Part shown: positions 11,601 through 23,044 of the stretch, piece by piece
How positions within the stretch are numbered: the first letter of the stretch is position 1
Layout of the letters: the number at the start of each line of letters is the position of its first letter
Made by a program: the position numbers and the translations under genes
Notes under the pieces: model-generated
The model's database searches: none
Seen by the model: only the letters and a program-made list of their open reading frames with translations
Told to the model about the DNA's origin: nothing
Assembly: GCF_021730395.1 (NCBI RefSeq)
Contig: NC_069361.1
Span: 77,695,001 to 77,759,000, forward strand
Source of the DNA: Mercenaria mercenaria
Taxonomy: Eukaryota > Mollusca > Bivalvia > Venerida > Veneridae
Direction of reading: 5' to 3'
DNA: 64,000 nt

Positions 11601-12420
11601 TAACAAGTTTATAAATGTACCTCTTTGAAGAAGAGCTGTATATTGTTTGCTCTTGTCAGTCGGATATAGAATAAGTGTTAGTTAGAATAATTGCCTGTGG
11701 TCAGTTAATGGCCTCTCTTGTTGCCAATGATCAAGTTCACAGTAACATCGAGATAGAAGACTGTTCCGAGCAATAACCGAACAACGCTAAGGTCTGGAGA
11801 AGTGAACCTACATAGGTAGGAATGTTGCCTGTTGTCAGTATGTGACCCCTATTGTTTTGGGGTAGGTGTTCACAGTGATTCAAACACTACAGCCGTTAAT
11901 CACGATGTGATTATTGCATGTGGTCAGTGCGTGATCCCTGTTGTATTTGGATCAGTAGATAAAAGTCAGGGTCACACTGACCTTCACACTGAAACGTCTG
12001 TTGGAGGTGGGGAACGAATAGATCTAAGACAGGAAAGCTTCATAGCATGAAAGTCTTTGCTCAGTAAGTAATCCTTTTGTTTTGGTTTGGTTTGGGGTCT
12101 GTGGATTAAAGTAACATTAATACTGAAAATGGTTTCCTGACAATAACTGGACAGTACTTGGACTTGTCATAATACATCGGATGATTGACTCTTATCGGTA
12201 GGTGACCATTTATTTTCAAGGGTTCAGTGCATCGGTGGTCCGAGTAACAGTGTATAAGAATGTAAGGCGGTTTCTGATCAATAAGTTGCGACTATTTCCA
12301 ATCTGCATAGGATGATTTACCATAGAAAGTTGAAGATCCCTGTTGATTCGGGGTCAGTATGTAAAAGGCCAACGTAACAAATAACTTGAAACTGAATTCA
12401 AATCACATTCTCCGTCACCT
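11600..12420 (+). mobile_element. Pearl-like element with degenerate array
   Basis: Starts with TACCTCTTTGAAGAAGAGC and TATATTGTTTGCTCTTGTC. Then come about five diverged units containing GTCAGTATGTGACCCC, TTTGGGGT and CAGTGATTCAAAC-like words. Same family as 9650-10050. Confidence 0.5.
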
Positions 12421-12950
12421 CTGATAAACCATCAATAGGGGGTATATGTGCTTAACAAACAACACTTTTTCTGTATGTTTTATTTCTGTATTTAAAATGC
12501 ACAAACCTGTCTCCTATGTTGTTATAAAATACTTCAAAAAACGCTATAGCTCTCTTTTTTTCCCCTTTACAATGACATAGCATTATTAGGTATGTAGAGT
12601 TATTTGTTTTTCCCGCCAAGCTTCTGATGGACGATATGATCGAAGTATTTCAAAGTTCCCACCAAGCGTCTAATGAACGGTATGACTGAAGTATTTCTAT
12701 GTTCCAACTACACGTGTTGTGTGAGCTAAGCGTCTGATGTGCGTTAAGAATATTGCATTGCTAATTGTCCAGCGAAGGAATTGAGTGCATGATCCGAAAA
12801 GTATTGATTTTCCTAATATGCATATGATTTAATGAAGGTAATTTAACGCATATACTTTTTTCGTAAGTTAGCAATATGGACCCATGATTATCTCCTTTGT
12901 CTCCTTTTCTAAAATGGAAGTGGAAGAAAGCAAGTATATATTGTGAAGTT
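12421..12950. other. Intergenic with short tandem words
   Basis: At 12610-12760 about three degenerate units share CCAAGCTTCTGATGGACG, TATGA and GAAGTATTTC. Nothing coding. Confidence 0.4.
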
Positions 12951-12954
12951 GTTT

Positions 12955-13175
12955 GTTTTGTTTTGATGGGTTTACCGTCACATCGACACATTTTAAGGAT
13001 ATATGGCGACTTTCAAGTGTTTTTTCTTTCTTTCAAGTTTTTCATGGTTGAGGAAGACCCGAGCTGCCCCTCCGGGAATAATTTTAACAAAAACGGGCAC
13101 CTGTGTAGAACCATTGACCTTCCATAAGCCAACTGGATGGTTTCCTCATCTGAAGAATTCTAGGCCCAAAGTGAT
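12955..13175 (-). repeat. SINE, old diverged copy, minus strand
   Basis: Carries the complement of the SINE body seen at 38828-39107: ATGGCGACTTTC, GAGGAAGACCC, GCTGCCCCTCCG, CCTTCCATAAGCCAACTGG and GAAGAATTCTAGGCCC. An internal T/C-rich expansion at about 13016-13045 and many substitutions show age. Confidence 0.75.
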
Positions 13176-13184
13176 GCTTTAACC

Positions 13185-14609
13185 CCAATCAGTGATGCGT
13201 CTGGTAGCGATTAAGCATTTGAGGGCCATTTTGCGTCTGATGGCCACTAAATACCTCACATCCATTTTGCATCTGGTGGTCATTAAGCATCTGACAGCCA
13301 TTTTGCGTCTGGTGGCCATCAAGCGTCTGAGAGCCATTTTTGCGTCTAGTGACCTTTAAACATTTGACGGGTATTTTGCGTCTGGTAGCCATTAAGTATC
13401 TGACGGCCATTTTGCGTCTCTGTCCATTAAGCATTGAACGGCCATTTTTCCACTGCCTTGCCATTAAGCATCTGAAGGTCATTTTGCGTCTAGTGGCCAT
13501 TAAGCATCTGACAGCCCTTTTGCGTTTGGCAGCCATTATGCATCTGACGGCCATTTTACGTCTTGAGGACATTAAGCATTTAGTTTCTGAATGCCATTTT
13601 GCGTTTGGTGGTAATTAAGCATCAGCCGGCCATTTTGAGTATTGTGATCATAGAGCATCTGACTGCCATTTGTGTCTGTTGACAATTAAGTATCTGACGA
13701 CCCTTTTGCGTTTGGTAGCCCTTAAGTATCCGACGACCATTTAGCGTCTGGTGGCCAATAAGCTTAAGACATCGATTTTATGCCTGGTGGTTTTTAAGCA
13801 TCTGTAGGTCCTTTTGCGTCCGGTAGCCATTAAGTAACTGACGGACCTTTCGCTCTCTGGTCGCCATTTGATATGTGACGGTCATTTTGTGTCTGGTGGT
13901 CATTAAGTATCTGACGGCCATTTTTTGTCTGGCTGTCATTAATCATCCGACGATCCATTTGCGTCTGGTAATCAGAAATTTACTGACGACCTGGTAGCCA
14001 TTAAGTTTCTGAAGGCCATATTGTGTCTGGTGGCCACTGAGTATATGACGGCATTCTTTTTTATCTTTGTTCCTTGTGGTCATCAAGCATCTAAAGGCCC
14101 TTTTCTGTCTTGTTAACTTTAAGTAACGAACGGCCCTATTGCTCTCTAGTAGCCATTAAGTATCTGACGGCCATTTTGCGTCTGGTAGCCATGAAGTGTC
14201 TGACGGCCATTTTGCGTCTTGTGGCTATTTAGTATCTATAGGCTATTTTGCGTCTGGAAGCCATTAAGCATCTGCCCGTCATTTTGCGTCCGGTGGTCAT
14301 AAAGCATTTGTCGGCTCTTTGCGTCAAGCAGCCATTAAGCATCTGGCGACCATTTTGTCTGGTGGTCATTAAGCTTCCGATGGCCCTTTTGCGTCTGGTA
14401 ACCATTAAGAAACTGATGGCCCTTTTGCTCTCTGGTAGCTATTAAGCATCTGACGGCCAATTTGCCTATGGTAACTATTAAGTATCTGACGGCCCTTTTG
14501 CGTCTGGTGGTCATTAAGCTTCAGACGGCCCTTTTGCGTCTGGTAAACATTAAGTAACTGGTGACCCTTTTGCTCTCTGGTAGCCATTTAGTATCTGACG
14601 GCCATTTTT
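13185..14609. repeat. 36-bp minisatellite, first block (about 39 units)
   Basis: Tandem units of 36 bp with core CATCTGACGGCCATTTTGCG followed by TCTGGTGGCCATTAAG. Units are diverged, with CTTTTGCGTC or GCTCTCTGG variants. Because 36 is divisible by three and the consensus lacks stops in several frames, it yields spurious ORFs with a 12-residue repeat on both strands. Confidence 0.93.
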
Positions 14610-15699
14610 AGCTCGACTATTCAAAGAATAGTACAGCCACTGGAGTCACCCATGCGTCGGCGTCGGCGTCCGCGTCGGCGTCCCGATTTGGTAAAGGTTT
14701 TGTATGTAAGCTGGTATCTCAGTAACCACTTGTGGGAATGGATTGAAACTTCACACATTTATTCACTGTCATAAACCGATCTACATTGCACAGGTTCCAT
14801 AACTCTATTTTGCTTTTTTACAAAATTATGCCCATTTTTCGACTTAGAAATTCTTGGTTAAGGTTTTGTATGTAAGCTGGTATCTCAGTAACCGCTTGTG
14901 GGAATGGATTGAAACTTCACACACTTACTCAGTTTGATAAACTGACCTACATTGCACAGGTTCCATAACTCTATTTTGCTTTTTTAACAAAATTATGCCC
15001 CTTTTTCGACTTAGAAATTCTTGGTTAAGGTTTTGTATGTAAGCTAGTATCTCAGTACCCACTAACGGGAATGAATTGAAACTTCACACACTTATCTACT
15101 GTGATAAACTGACCTATACTGCATAGGTTCCATAACTCTGTTTTGTATTTTTACAAAATTATGCCCCTTTTTCGACTTAGAAATTCTTGGTTAAGGTTTT
15201 GTATGTAAGCTGGTATCTCAGTACCCACTGATGGGAATGGATTGAAACTTCACACACTTTTTCACTGTCATGATCTGACATGCACTGTGTAGGTTCTATA
15301 ACTCTACTTTGCATTTTTTCAAAATTATGCCCCTTTATCTGACTTAGTAGTTTTTTGTTAAGTTTTTGTATGTAAACTGGTATCTCAGTATCCACTAATG
15401 GGAATGGATTTAAACTTAACGCACTTGTTCACTATCATTACCCGACATGCACTGTGTAGGTCCTATAACTCTACTTTGCATTTATTCAAAATTATGCCCC
15501 TTTTTCGACTTTGCAGTTTTTTGGTTAAGTTTTTGTATGTAAGCTGGTATTTCAGCATCCACTTATGGGAAAGGATTGAAACATCACACACTCACATTTT
15601 AATTTTTACAAAATTATGCCCCTTTTTCGACTTTTGTATTCATTCAATTGACAAGGCTGTTGAATAGTCGAGCGTTGCTGTCCTCCGACAGCTCTTGTT
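14610..15699 (+). mobile_element. Complete pearl-like (Helentron-associated) element inside the minisatellite
   Basis: 5' end AGCTCGACTATTC with hairpin partner GAATAGT; a GCGTCGGCGTCGGCGTC microsatellite; about six units of roughly 165 bp (TTTTGTATGTAAGCTGG, TATCTCAGTAACCACT, GAATGGATTGAAACTTCACA); 3' arm GAATAGTCGAGC complementary to the 5' arm; then a hairpin and GCTCTTGTT. Tandem cores with subterminal inverted repeats and a 3' hairpin are known for pearl/DINE-type elements mobilised by Helentrons. It splits a 36-bp unit within its T run. Confidence 0.8.
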
Positions 15700-16520
15700 C
15701 GTCTAGTGGCCGTTACGTATCTGGCGGCCACTTTTTGCGTCTGCTTGTCATTAAGCATCTGACGGCCAGTTTTCGTCTGGTGGCCAGGAAGTATCTGTCG
15801 CCTATTTTGCGTCTGGTAACCATTAAGTATTTGATTGACCCTTTTTCTCTCCAGTAGCCATTAAGTATCGGATGGCCCTTTTGCGTCTGGTGGTCATTAA
15901 GCATCGGACGCTCCTTTTGCGTCTGGTAAACATTAAGTAACTGATGACCCTTTTGCTCTCTGGTAGCCATTTAGTATCTGACGGCAATTGTTCGTCTGGT
16001 GTCAGTAACGTATCTGACGGCCACTTTTGCGTCTGCTTGTCATTAGCCATCTGACGGCTAGTTTTCGTCTGGTGGCCATTAAGTATCTGACAGCTATTTT
16101 GCGTCTGGTAACCATTACGTATCTGATTAGCCCTTTTTCTCTCCAGTTGCCTTTAAGGATCTGACGGCCATTTTGCGTTTTGTAGCCATTAAGCATCTAA
16201 TGGCCACTTTATGTCTGGGGGCCATTAAGCATCTGATGACTCTTCTGCGTCTGGTAACCATTAAGTATCTGATTGGTCCTTTTTCTCTTCAGTAGCTATT
16301 AAGTTTCTGAAGGCCATTTTGCGTCTGGTAACCATTAAGGAATTGGTGATTCTCTTGCGTTTGGTAGCTATTAAGTATCTGCTGGCCATTTTGCGTCTTG
16401 AGGTAATTAAGCATCTGACGGCCACCTTCTGTCTGGTGGCCATTAAGCATCTTATGGCCCTCTCGCTCTCCGGCGGCCATTAAGTTTCTGACGGCCATTT
16501 TGCGTGTGGTAGCCATTAAG
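15700..16520. repeat. 36-bp minisatellite, second block (about 23 units)
   Basis: Same unit as 13185-14609, resuming with CGTCTAGTGGCCGTTACG directly after the inserted element. Units with CCTTTTTCTCTCCAGTAG and CTTTTGCTCTCTGG variants recur at a higher-order spacing, suggesting multi-unit duplications. Confidence 0.92.
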
Positions 16521-17455
16521 GCATACAGGCAAATAGGTAAATGGCGCGAAAGAAATGGTAGTCGGATAATGGCGAATTCAAGTAGTCCTCAGTTTTTTGC
16601 TCCGTAGAGCCATTTTCCTTATTGCTTGACATGTTGGTAACATTTTCATTACGAAATAATAACATGACAGAATTTATAATAGATACTTAGATCATACACC
16701 ACCACTACAATTTGGGGTCTCATGTTTCAGCTGATTTTGCAGTTTGTTTGTTTGACTGAAAATATTTTTCTTGCATCAAACATGACCACCACTTTTCTTT
16801 TGATTTTTATTCAGCACTGACAATATCCTTCAAGAAAATTTGAATTACAGACATTTAGAATGGGTCCTAATGTGTGCTGCAGCCATTGGAAATATGTCAA
16901 TTTTATATAGAATAAAGAAGAACAACTATTTAGTGTGTTGTAACCTATAAGGTGACATTAAGTAAAAATTGAAATCTGGCCAGATGAGGGTGAAAATGGG
17001 ATACTTTGATTAGAATTTGATAGAAAATGACAAATTTATTAATTTTGCTGTAAATATAGATAAAACACAAAAATATCACATTTTCACTGTTTTGGGTGTA
17101 TTTTTTCAAAAACTGCATATTTGTAGCCTAAAGATTGCTAATTTCTAGCAGTAAGAGGTAAACTTGAAGAACATATTTAACAGTTAAAATGTGTAATTTG
17201 TATGCAAATCAGAGTAGAAAATGACAAAACATGGCTAAACTAGGCTGCAGTTAGGATAACCGATAGTTAATTATGTCGCGACAGCTTTTTTTTACAAAAT
17301 TTGACCCTTTATCGTTCGTTACTGAAAAATGCAATAAAACCTAAGAAACTGTTGGTATCAAGCTAAAACTTTGTATTTTTTCATGCATTTAGGTTGCTTG
17401 TAAATTTCAAAATGTATCTGGCACAATCTTAGAGAAAATGTTTTTTCTATAAGTA
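16521..17455. other. 0.93-kb insert within the minisatellite, unclassified
   Basis: Non-repetitive sequence begins GCATACAGGCAAATAGG and ends GTTTTTTCTAT. It is flanked by minisatellite CATTAAG on the left and TAAGTATCTGACGACC on the right, consistent with a short TAAG duplication. No clear TIR and no coding frame. Confidence 0.5.
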
Positions 17456-17800
17456 TCTGACGACCATTTTGTGTCTGGTACTCATTAATCATCTGCCGGC
17501 CATTTTACGTCTGTTGGTCATAAAGCATCTGACGATTCGTTTGCTTTTGGTAACCATTAAGTAACTTACGACTCTTTTGTGTCTGGAAGCCAGTAAGTAT
17601 CCGAGACGGGCCTTTTGCGTCCGGTGACCATTAAGCTTCTGACGGCCATTTTACGTCTGGTGGTCATTAAGCAGCTGACGGTCCTTTTGCGTTTGGTAAC
17701 CATTAAGTAACTGACGGCCCTTTTGCGTCTGGTGACCATTATACATCTGACGGATATTTGCGTCTGGTGGCTATTAAGCATCTGACTGCCCATTTGCGTC
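17456..17800. repeat. 36-bp minisatellite, third block (about 10 units)
   Basis: Same unit (ATCTGACGGCCATTTTACGT, TCTGGTGGTCATTAAG), ending at GTCTGACCTG. With the other two blocks the array originally covered at least 2.5 kb. Confidence 0.92.
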
Positions 17801-17929
17801 TGACCTGTTTTTAAACCTAAGATGAGACAGTTAAGAACTTCACCTACCTTTCATAAAGACAAACATTCTGATGCCATTCTATGAAGATCGGACAGAATAT
17901 GTGGCCTCATGAGTGTTAACAATGATATT

Positions 17930-19160
17930 GGCAGTCAAACGTTAACATGGCATGAGCAGAGTTGTTTCGTGTCCGATCAAGAACTCTTCAATCCAAGGGA
18001 TTACAATATAACTTGGCAAAAATGTTCCCCATAATCAGGCGACCTGCCATGGAAAACCCCAGAACCGTACCTAAAAGGCCAGGGTCACACTTTAAGATCA
18101 AAGGTCTATAGTGTTTTATCCCTGTCCGGTCCATACCTTTGTCATGCAAAACAGGATTTAAATATTAGTTGTAACAAATATTCCCTGGATGAGACGACAT
18201 GTCACCAATAAAACTAAGACACCTAACTCAAAGGTCAAGGTCACACTTGTAGGTCAAAGGTCAACATGGCTTTTTTTCTTGTCCGGTCTGCAACCCAACA
18301 ATTCATAAAGGGATTTTTATATTACTTTGCACAAATGTACCCCATAATAAGACGATGTGTCATACGCAACACCCAGACCCCTACCTTAAAGGTCAAGGTC
18401 ACACCTTGAGGTCATATGCCAATAATGTTTTTCCTTTCCGGTCAATTACACTGTCATCAATTAAGGAATTTAAATATCAATTGGCACAAATATTCCCTGG
18501 ATAAGACGCTGTGTCATGTGCAAAATCCGGACCCCTAGCTCAATTGTCAGGTCACACTTGGAGGTCGAAGGTCAATAGTTTTTTTCCCTTTCTGGTCTGT
18601 AAATCTGTCAGCAATTAAGGGACTTTAATATAACTTGTCAGAAATGTTTCTCATAATGAGACAATACGCCATGTGCAATACCTAGACCCATAGCTTAAAG
18701 GTCAAGGTCACACTTGAAGGTCAAATGTCAACGTTGATCTTTTCCTGTCTAGTCTGTAAAATATTTTAATATAAGCTTATGCGTCATATGGACGCATTAA
18801 AAGAATAGTTGGTGTACTTTTCTTTAAAATTATTTCCCTTAATTTGATGATTTCTTACATTTTCTCATATTTTCCTACCAGTTTCAAAATGGAATGTTAT
18901 TAAAGTTGAAATTAAGTATATATTTTATATTTATAGATGTTATAAGCAATGAACGACTAGATTTATATATATATGGACATTTTAATTCAAACGTTGTACT
19001 ATAACATATTGTAATATAGTACAATATTGTCTATACATCGTATCACAGATATCAGGTCATTATGTACTGCAGTAGAAAAAATTAGTTGCCTTCCAGTAGG
19101 AGACTTAAAATTTGTATTACATGGCAATACTTCATTCGGTTGTTCGAAACACAATTTGAT
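17930..19160 (+). mobile_element. Pearl-like element: about five 175-bp units plus conserved tail
   Basis: Units contain GTCCGGTCTGCAACC, AAGGGATTT, ATATTACTTTGCACAAATG, GACGATGTGTCAT and AAAGGTCAAGGTCACAC. The tail (about 18960-19150: ATAACATATTGTAATATAGT, GTACTGCAGTAGAAAAAATT, CATGGCAATACTTCATTC) recurs at 42560-42720 behind a second array of the same family. The 5' hairpin end is not evident. Confidence 0.7.
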
Positions 19161-19164
19161 GATT

Positions 19165-19545
19165 TTTAGCCCACCTGAGAACAAAGTGCTAAACTTGGGC
19201 TATTGCGGTCACCCTGTGTCCGTCGTCCGTGGTCGTGCGTCTAGGTCAAGTGTAAAACTTGTTTACCTGAGATTTTAAACTAGGTCACTAGGTCAAATCA
19301 TAGGAGAACCTTATAAGCACTCTAAAGGCCACATTTTTTTCTTCGTCTTTATAAATCTACATAAGAATGTTACCCTATTTGAAATCTGTGTCAAGTTGAA
19401 AAGTGGTTTGTCTAAGGGTAAAAACTAGGTCACTGGACTAAATCACAGAAAACATTTGTACACACATTAAGTCGCATTGTCTTCTTTTTCGTCGTGATAC
19501 TTGGTAAGAATGTTTGCCTGTTTAAAATCTGTTTAAAAAGAAAGC
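19165..19545 (+). mobile_element. Pearl-like element, truncated (TTAGCCCACCTGAG type)
   Basis: 5' end AGCCCACCTGAGAACAAAG and TTGGGCTATTGCGGTCACC form a hairpin; then CCGTCGTCCGTGGTCGTGCG and two units with ACTAGGTCACTAGGTCAAAT. No 3' end recognised. Confidence 0.6.
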
Positions 19546-19701
19546 TTTGGAACTTAATTACTGACAGACTATATGTTATGGAAACACAGGAGAATTAGTT
19601 GTTTTTATTGATTTTTACACTGAAAATTGGAATCGTTTGTAACGCGTTACTCGAAGTAAACTGCCTTAATTATAAATATCTAATAACGGTCGTTAAATAC
19701 A

Positions 19702-19783
19702 TATTCATCCGTGGTGTATTGGTAAAGATAGCGGGAAAGGTTTTATTACCACAGCGGCCCGGGTTCGATTCCCGACTCGGGCA
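19702..19783 (+). repeat. tRNA-like sequence (pseudo-tRNA or SINE head)
   Basis: A-box-like GTGTATTGGTAAAG and a strong B box GGGTTCGATTCCCG, followed by ACTCGGGCA and a T tract, which could end pol III transcription. The acceptor arms do not pair well, so it is not called a working tRNA gene. Confidence 0.5.
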
Positions 19784-19799
19784 TATTTTTTTCTTGATT

Positions 19800-20769
19800 T
19801 GGCGTTTTTAGCCAAAATCTGGAAGTCAGTGCCTTTAAAACAAACGCTAGCCTGCCCTCCAGAAGTCCTTTAGTTATCTTTCAAAACCTCATCTTATGTA
19901 AGATGGAACAAGTTCAAGACTACAATCTCCAGCCAAGGAAGCAGTGCGATGTTATGTAAGGGATATTTGTCTTTTTTCCACAAGATATAGAAACATAGAA
20001 GAAAAATAAAGAACCCTCAGAAAGAACTTCTTTACCAAATCCTATCTAGTGTCAGAGTGATGTAATTGTCGAACTCTAGTCAAATTCCAGGGAAGTACAG
20101 TTTACTTAAATGAAAAATAAACCCGGACAGTTATGGAATCGGACACACCGTAATGCGTTGTATCCACTGCCAATGCTTTGGAATCATTTTGGTTGATTAT
20201 TTTACATGCCTGCATTGACAATTAAACAAGTACGGGGAAACTAATGTTGACTGATAACGTCATACTTATACTACGATGCAAACGCAATCAGGTTCCATTT
20301 CCTTCTTACTTTTTAATCGAAAACGAAAACAGCACCGCCGTTTCTGCAACGAATCTTCCACCGACACGATCTTGGAACCATTGCTTATGCGAAAGCTATG
20401 GCCAGTGTCTTGTTTACAACGGCATTCTTTTGCTATTTATAAATGGTGACTCTTACATTATCTTAAGATGTACAAAAATAAATTTGGCTTTATTGGATAT
20501 TTTAATATATTAAAACAGTGATAGGTTTATATGTCAAGGATATTACATGAGTATCTTTTTATATTGAATTTATTAAACGAGTTGAATGAAATAATAAAAT
20601 GCAAAGCTATTGTGAGCAATTTATTAAAAGAGTTTAATAAATTCAGTGTGGAAAGACATAAATGCAATATTTCTTTCTATCACATGTTAGCATTTCCTGC
20701 TGAAACATCAAAATTTTGTCTTTCTTTACCTATTATAGACCAAGTCAATTCGACCAACGTCTCCCATGC
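19800..20769. other. Intergenic, no gene seen
   Basis: AT-rich. The last 80 bases (GCTGAAACATCAAA ... CAAGTCAATTCGACCAACGT) resemble 60160-60230, so part is an old dispersed repeat. Confidence 0.4.
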
Positions 20770-22287
20770 TTAAGGAGGTAGGTTACCTTTATATTTGTAT
20801 GTGCGCATGTCCAACCGGAAGCTAACATGACGATTTACGACGATGTTTACGACAAACTAAATGTGTTTGTATATTCATTCTTCTGAAAACAAATCATGAA
20901 CCTGTCTTCGATCTGATGCTTTATGGTTTAATAATGCAGAAATAGTGAATAAATTGCCGCAGAAACGCTTCAAAACAATGTTGCCTTAAAATGACGTCAT
21001 TGACGTCATGACGTTACGTGTCAGTTATCGCGCAAAATTAATAGCTTTTATCTTGAAAGTATGTAATTCTGTGCATTTTCTTTATTTTAACTATTTCCGA
21101 ATAACCATTATTTGCTGAAATATTTTTTATGAGTCTTTTGCTCTGAATAATATTCAATATTTTGCTTCTTTTATGTGGTTATATTGAAATGTTATGCGGA
21201 ATATAAGAAAATGGATGATGATAAACAATGTTATTTGGAATATAGTTAGGTGAAAGGTTACTTGTTACGGCCATTTCCAAATAAAATATATAGCAGTTTG
21301 ATTTGTAATACCTATTTTTCAGGTTCCGTTGATAATTTGCTACTTATGTACTAAAACTAAGATCTAAAATTGTTCAAATTTCAGTAGAAAATTGTGATTT
21401 CTTGAATTGAATTGATGTTACCATGGAAACGAAGCCCGTGACCTATGTATCTAAATGTAAAATTTAAAAGCGTTGACACTGGTTTATTTAAGAAACACAG
21501 CTTCGGCTTTTTATTTTCATTTGAACAATATCCATGAGAATAATAGCAGCATGCTGAACGATTTTTCCATGAAAAATTCCAAACAAGGGATACTGCTGTA
21601 AGTATTCTAAGCTGTGAAATTTATTTGAATAAATGCAAATAACACGAAAATATGACTTACGTTAGAAATAATATGTTTTAATGCTACATCAACTAGAAAG
21701 ATAATCTTATTCAATACTTTCTATAAGAAATTACGACAAAAAGCAAGATATAAGCTATTTTAAACATCTCTGTTGCCATGGTTACTTTAAACATTAAGAA
21801 AAATAGGGTACCATGTAAAGTGCTTGGTATTTTGCTAATAATATTACCCAAATATTCCATGTTGGTCATTAACAGAATGGCACTGAAGCCGTCGAAAAAC
21901 CCTATTTTTATACATAGTTGTTTAAAAATGAGAGAAAATGCGTTACCATGGAAACACGAGCCCCGCGACATATACATTTTAAGCTTATATTAGAAAGCTT
22001 ACGTGCATATTAGTAACATTATCAATTATGCAGACTTCTACGGATATCAATGAAACTAAAATACACTGAAAAGTGTTAAATATCCGTATTTTCCTTCTTC
22101 TTTCAATATGAAATACCTTTGGAGGATCATGTTCTTTAAACCTGGATAAAAATTGAACTTTACGGGACAGAGACAAACGAAATTGAGATTGTAGCAGTTA
22201 AAACTTCATATTACACGAAATACAAAAGAATGCTGCGGTTCAGCTAATTTGAATTTACCCTTGTAACAAGGTAACCTACCTCCTTAA
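20770..22287. mobile_element. TTAA-flanked DNA transposon, 1510 bp, non-autonomous
   Basis: TTAA at 20770-20773 and 22284-22287 encloses perfect 16-bp inverted ends GGAGGTAGGTTACCTT. The interior carries TGACGTCATTGACGTCATGACG at 20991-21014 and related copies of ACCATGGAAAC at 21420 and 21948. No transposase-length ORF. The TTAA target suggests piggyBac-type mobilisation; the ends differ from the 8701-9422 element. Confidence 0.82.
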
Positions 22288-22308
22288 AACGACGGCAACG
22301 TCAAAGCT

Positions 22309-22328
22309 TTATTACACTGGTGTAATAA
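22309..22328. other. Near-perfect palindrome TTATTACAC-TG-GTGTAATAA
   Basis: Two 9-bp arms with a 2-bp centre, just outside the TTAA element. Function unknown; could be a cruciform-forming or protein-binding site. Confidence 0.6.
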
Positions 22329-22457
22329 CAATAAGGGATAATTTCCACGGCGTACACTTTTATTCAACTACTAGTGTTGCTGATGTAGCATTGTTGTGTC
22401 CCCTGGTATGTATATAATTCTGTAACACAACATTGTCCTACAGTTTTATACAGAATA

Positions 22458-22612
22458 AGCTACACGGTGCACAATCACGTGACTTTTCAACTGGGGTATC
22501 ACGCCAAGCAGAATTCGTAAACAAAACGGTGTTTTTGAAGGTAAAGTTTTTAAAGATATATTTTTGTAAAATGACACCTAGCTGTTGCAAGCTTGATTGT
22601 GCACCGTGAGCT
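22458..22612. mobile_element. Short MITE, 155 bp, about 19-bp TIRs
   Basis: Left AGCTACACGGTGCACAATCA and right, read inward, AGCTCACGGTGCACAATCA differ by one indel. Non-coding. Confidence 0.75.
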
Positions 22613-22832
22613 AAAAGCCTCTGTAATTATTGGGCTTACAATTTATGTTCGGCTGGGAATCATATACATGTTTATAATGATTACGCTGGTTTTCAAACGT
22701 GGCTAAGTCAGACGTAATATCAGGATGAAAAGAAATGAAAGTTCAATTGAATTAAAAGTGTTATGATCATCTAAATCTAGAGTAAACAGCTATATATAAT
22801 ACTAAATTGGGATTGTCTTTGGGGAATATACT

Positions 22833-23044
22833 TACTGTGAAATCATTTTTATTCGCATAGGACGAATTTTCGCGTATTTCGCGCTAGGACCGATGCGCGA
22901 ATTTAAGACCGCGCTATTATTATTTTTTAATTATATTTTTTCTTTACTAAAATTGAAAATGCGCGAATTAAAGCCCGCGCGAAACAGTCCTTTTTCACGT
23001 TTGCGCGAAATTTCATGTCAGCGAATTTAAATGATTTCACAGTA
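22833..23044 (+). mobile_element. 212-bp MITE, copy 1
   Basis: Ends TACTGTGAAATCATTTTTA and, inward from the right, TACTGTGAAATCATTTAAA. The core is CG-rich for this genome (TTCGCGTATTTCGCGC, GATGCGCGAATTTAAGACC). Two more copies of the same length at 46531 and 50683. Confidence 0.85.

Noticed and set aside
13189-16516. Repeat-protein ORFs on both strands (MATRRKMAVRCL-type and LNGHQTQNGRQM-type)
   Set aside because: They come from a 36-bp minisatellite that is open in several frames at once; frames drift between units and no start context, splice pattern or constraint is visible.
13185-17800. CRISPR-like array
   Set aside because: Units are contiguous 36-mers without unique spacers, in a eukaryotic genome.
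19702-19783. Functional tRNA gene
   Set aside because: The B box is good but the arms do not fold into a proper cloverleaf.
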